Shown here: piece by piece, positions 61,390 to 64,000 of the stretch
Layout: each line of letters starts with the position of its first letter
Position numbering within the stretch: the stretch's first letter is position 1
Source of the DNA: Spongilla lacustris
Taxonomy: Eukaryota; Porifera; Demospongiae; Spongillida; Spongillidae
Assembly (NCBI GenBank): GCA_949361645.1
Contig: OX442420.1
Location: 4,881,882-4,945,881, forward strand
Length of the DNA: 64,000 bases
Reading direction: 5' to 3'
Notes under the pieces: model-generated
Seen by the model: only the letters and a program-made list of their open reading frames with translations
Told to the model about the DNA's origin: nothing
Database searches by the model: none
Position numbers and translations under genes: made by a program

Positions 61390-64000
61390 ATATGGAACGT
61401 TCTATGCGATTTTGATGCTTGTGAATTTATATATATAGCATCCAATTCAAAGCGCTATATCTTCCACACGGTTTACGCTCTTGACTTCCTATTTTCAGCA
61501 CTTCATACTACACCATTTCTCTATGCTAAAATACATTTTGGAGTCTTGCACTTGCTCCGTGACAGTATTGCAACGTTCGATACCCCACCGGGTTCAAACC
61601 CACCATAACTTACTGTAGGAGTAATCAATTCGCTTCAAATTCGGTTTGTAAGTAGAGAGGTCCTATACCTATCGATTTGTTCTGTTCGTTAATTTTTATG
61701 TCATCCGTTACTGAGATACAGCGGCGCAAAGTTGGTACAAGTTTCCCGCTCGAATCGCGCCGTTGTACGTGCGTGAACCGCTTCCATACCAAAGTGTACA
61801 TGAATATGCAACTACTTCCTGTGGGCTGAGACTTTGATAACTTATAGCTGCGCTAGCTAGCCGGGTAAGTATTTAATCTATCGTCCCTGTCACAGTTGAT
61901 ATTCGTTATCTTCTGTGTAGATAAACGATATGCATGGCGACGTCCACTGAAGACAAGCTCGTAAGAGTTTCAATCGGCGGACGAGTACGGATACGTCGAT
62001 CGATATCCAAGATACATTCGACGAGGATGGGGAGATCGAGAACGGTAGAGACGGCGGTCATACCACTGACGATGGTGGTTGTAGGGAATAAGCAGCCGCT
62101 AAATCACTAAAAGAGCCACCGGCCCCGCCCCCCACATATGGGCTACTACACTGCAAGTCCAGACAGCAGCCCCGCATAACCAACAGATGCCATGCAAAGC
62201 CACCAACCCGCACTACCTATGGAACCACCCGCCCATATCAGACCCTACACAGGAGCCACCAACTAACCATTGGGGTCAGCCTCCACAATACCAGTGGAGA
62301 CACTGCTAACCTCTTGCTGCAAATGGAGTTGGCAGCCCTCACATATACATGTACCTAGGGAAGCCACACATTCCCCCTCCCAGCACTACCAAGCCCTCAC
62401 TGCAAATGGCCTTACATCTACATGTAAGCAGAACCCCATTGGTCCAGTCCCCCTCCCCACCCCCACTAATGATTGTTCGCTGCAAGTTCAAGAGGCCAAT
62501 GGAGCCATCCCCACACAGCAAAACCACCAGACTCCATCACTACTGCCTCGCGAACTTACAAATAATACGTCCACACTGCAAGTAGTGAAGCCTCCAGCTC
62601 TCATATAGATGGGGCTTTCAGACCCTGCACTGGCAGCAGGGGTGCCCACACACGCAGGGGTCAATAGGTATGATGCCAGTGGAGATGCCAGCTGTCACAC
62701 TACAAGCAATTAAGCTGCAGTCCCCAAATTTCAGGGGAAGCCATGAACTGCATGTACATGCACTGAACGTACACCTGCCCCTCTCCAAACACTGACCATT
62801 AGCCCTCACTGCACGTGCCCCACACACTGGGACCAGCCCCCACGGCCTTCCTGCACACTACCTGTTCTTCATAGCATGTAGAGTCAACGGCCCAGGGACC
62901 AATGGTGTCAGCTCCCTCATTGCAAGCAGACAGTAATGCAAGTGAACTTAAAAGCCCTCACTGCATTCTCCAGTTAGCACCAGTGGAGCCATATTCCAGA
63001 TGGAGTTATCAGACTGCCAGCAGGGAAGCCACCAGCTACTAAACTTCCCGGGGTCATTGGGGGACCCCATAATAATGCATGCTGGTGCATGGAGTCACAC
63101 TGCAAGTGGAAATGGCACCCCTCCACAATTTCAGGAGCCATGAACTGGATGCCCCCACTATCTATGGAACCATTTACCCTCACTTAGCAGCCCCCACATA
63201 CGGTGCCCCTTCTCCCACTACCTATCCTTCACTGCAGGTTTCAGCAGCCTTCTCAGCCTTCTCACTTCAAGTGCACCATACCAGTGACCATTCACTGCAA
63301 GTTCAAGGGGCCAATGGTCACACATCAGAACCACCATTCCCCATTGATCGCTGCAAGTGAACTCAACAGCTGCACGATGCAAGTGAATTTACATTTAATG
63401 CCTCCACACTGCAAGTAGTGGAGCCACCAGCTCTCTTACAGATGGGGTTACCAGACCCTGCATTGTCAGCAGGGGTGCCCACACATGCTGGGGTCAATAG
63501 GTATGAGGCCAGTGGAAATGCCAACCCTCGCATCACAAGCCATGTACTACATGTACTGTGCGTACACCTGCCCCTCTCCAAACACTACCAATGGAACCTA
63601 TAGGCCTCCTGCACACTACCTGTCCTTCACTGCACGCTGAGTCAACGTATGCCCCAGGGACAGTATCATTGGGACCATTAATGCAAATAAACTTAATAGC
63701 CCCACACTTCAGGTCCAGTTAGCATCAGCAGTTATCGGACTGTCAGCAAGGGAGCAACCAGCTGCCAAACACCCCAGGGTCATTGGGGCCCCCAGAATAA
63801 TCATGCTGGTGGAAACTCACAACAGCGCAATTGCAATTGGCACCCCCACAATATTAGGGGAGCCATGAACTGGAGCCCCCCCGCTATCCATGGAACCATG
63901 AGCCCTCACTTAGCAGGAGTATCTCCCACTACATGTACCTATCCTTCACTGCATATTTCATCAGCCAAGATTACCAGCCATTATCACTACAAGTGCCGCA
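61390..64000 (+). mobile_element. Element D, left part only (continues beyond the window)
   Basis: From about 61440 the sequence follows the TIR family closely (CTATATCTTCC, CTTCATACTACACCATTTCT, CCTATACCTATCGATT, TCCGTTACTGAGATACAGC) to about 62060. The outermost 60 bp differ: GGAACGTTCTATGCGATTTTG replaces GGGACAGTTTCCG. Either this end is a divergent subfamily or the original terminus has been lost. The interior resembles the inner arm blocks of element A. Confidence 0.55.
62090..64000. repeat. Degenerate repeats of element D
   Basis: Loose repeats of CACTGCAAGT, GGAGCCACCAGCT, GGGGTCATTGGGGGACCCC and CCCACTACCTATCCTTCACT. Two larger blocks recur: about 62590-62800 against 63400-63600, and about 62880-63070 against 63620-63800. 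The same motifs form 6850-7545 and 27750-28475 in element A. Open frames of 60-110 codons here are interrupted differently in each repeat, so I call no gene. Confidence 0.75.

Overview
The window is eukaryotic, intron-containing DNA from an animal. Evidence is a multi-exon BRCA1 homologue whose intron positions and phases match vertebrate BRCA1, very short introns (about 47-110 bp), many DNA transposons with target-site duplications, and frequent ACATGTACATGT palindromes. A marine invertebrate, plausibly a sponge, fits best; that last step is inference.

Most of the window is a chain of very large elements sharing one long terminal inverted repeat (TIR) that starts GGGACAGTTTCCG. Element A is 2922-32865, element B 32878-48407, element C 48434-61385, and a fourth copy (D) starts near 61390 and runs off the end. 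A, B and C are each bounded by matching 4-bp flanks (ATAT, TTAT, ATAT) and separated only by 12-26 bp of A/T DNA. Next to the TIRs lie large minisatellites: 37/48-bp units in A (mirrored in both arms), 20-bp units in B (left side only), about 110-bp units in C (mirrored) and degenerate repeats in D.

Inside these elements are genes and younger insertions. A holds two spliced genes of unknown function on the minus strand (7885-8786 and roughly 15691-25473) and two 5.7-5.9 kb CACTA-type transposons in inverted orientation with 3-bp duplications (ATA, CAC). One CACTA copy splits the likely last exon of the second gene. B holds, all on the minus strand, a candidate terminal exon (40475-40623), a compact BRCA1 homologue of about 362 residues (RING plus tandem BRCT, no large central region) and a 928-residue DUF7869-like protein with two C2H2 zinc fingers, a candidate transposase. 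C is almost all inverted repeat and carries later insertions: two with 5-bp duplications and two long foldbacks with 8-bp duplications.

The left 2.9 kb holds a decayed gene fragment and short duplications. No rRNA, tRNA, CRISPR array, Polinton gene set or retroelement coding region was recognised. Introns and repeats mean that gene models here were assembled by eye from splice signals and reading frames; the BRCA1 and DUF7869 models are firm, the others tentative.
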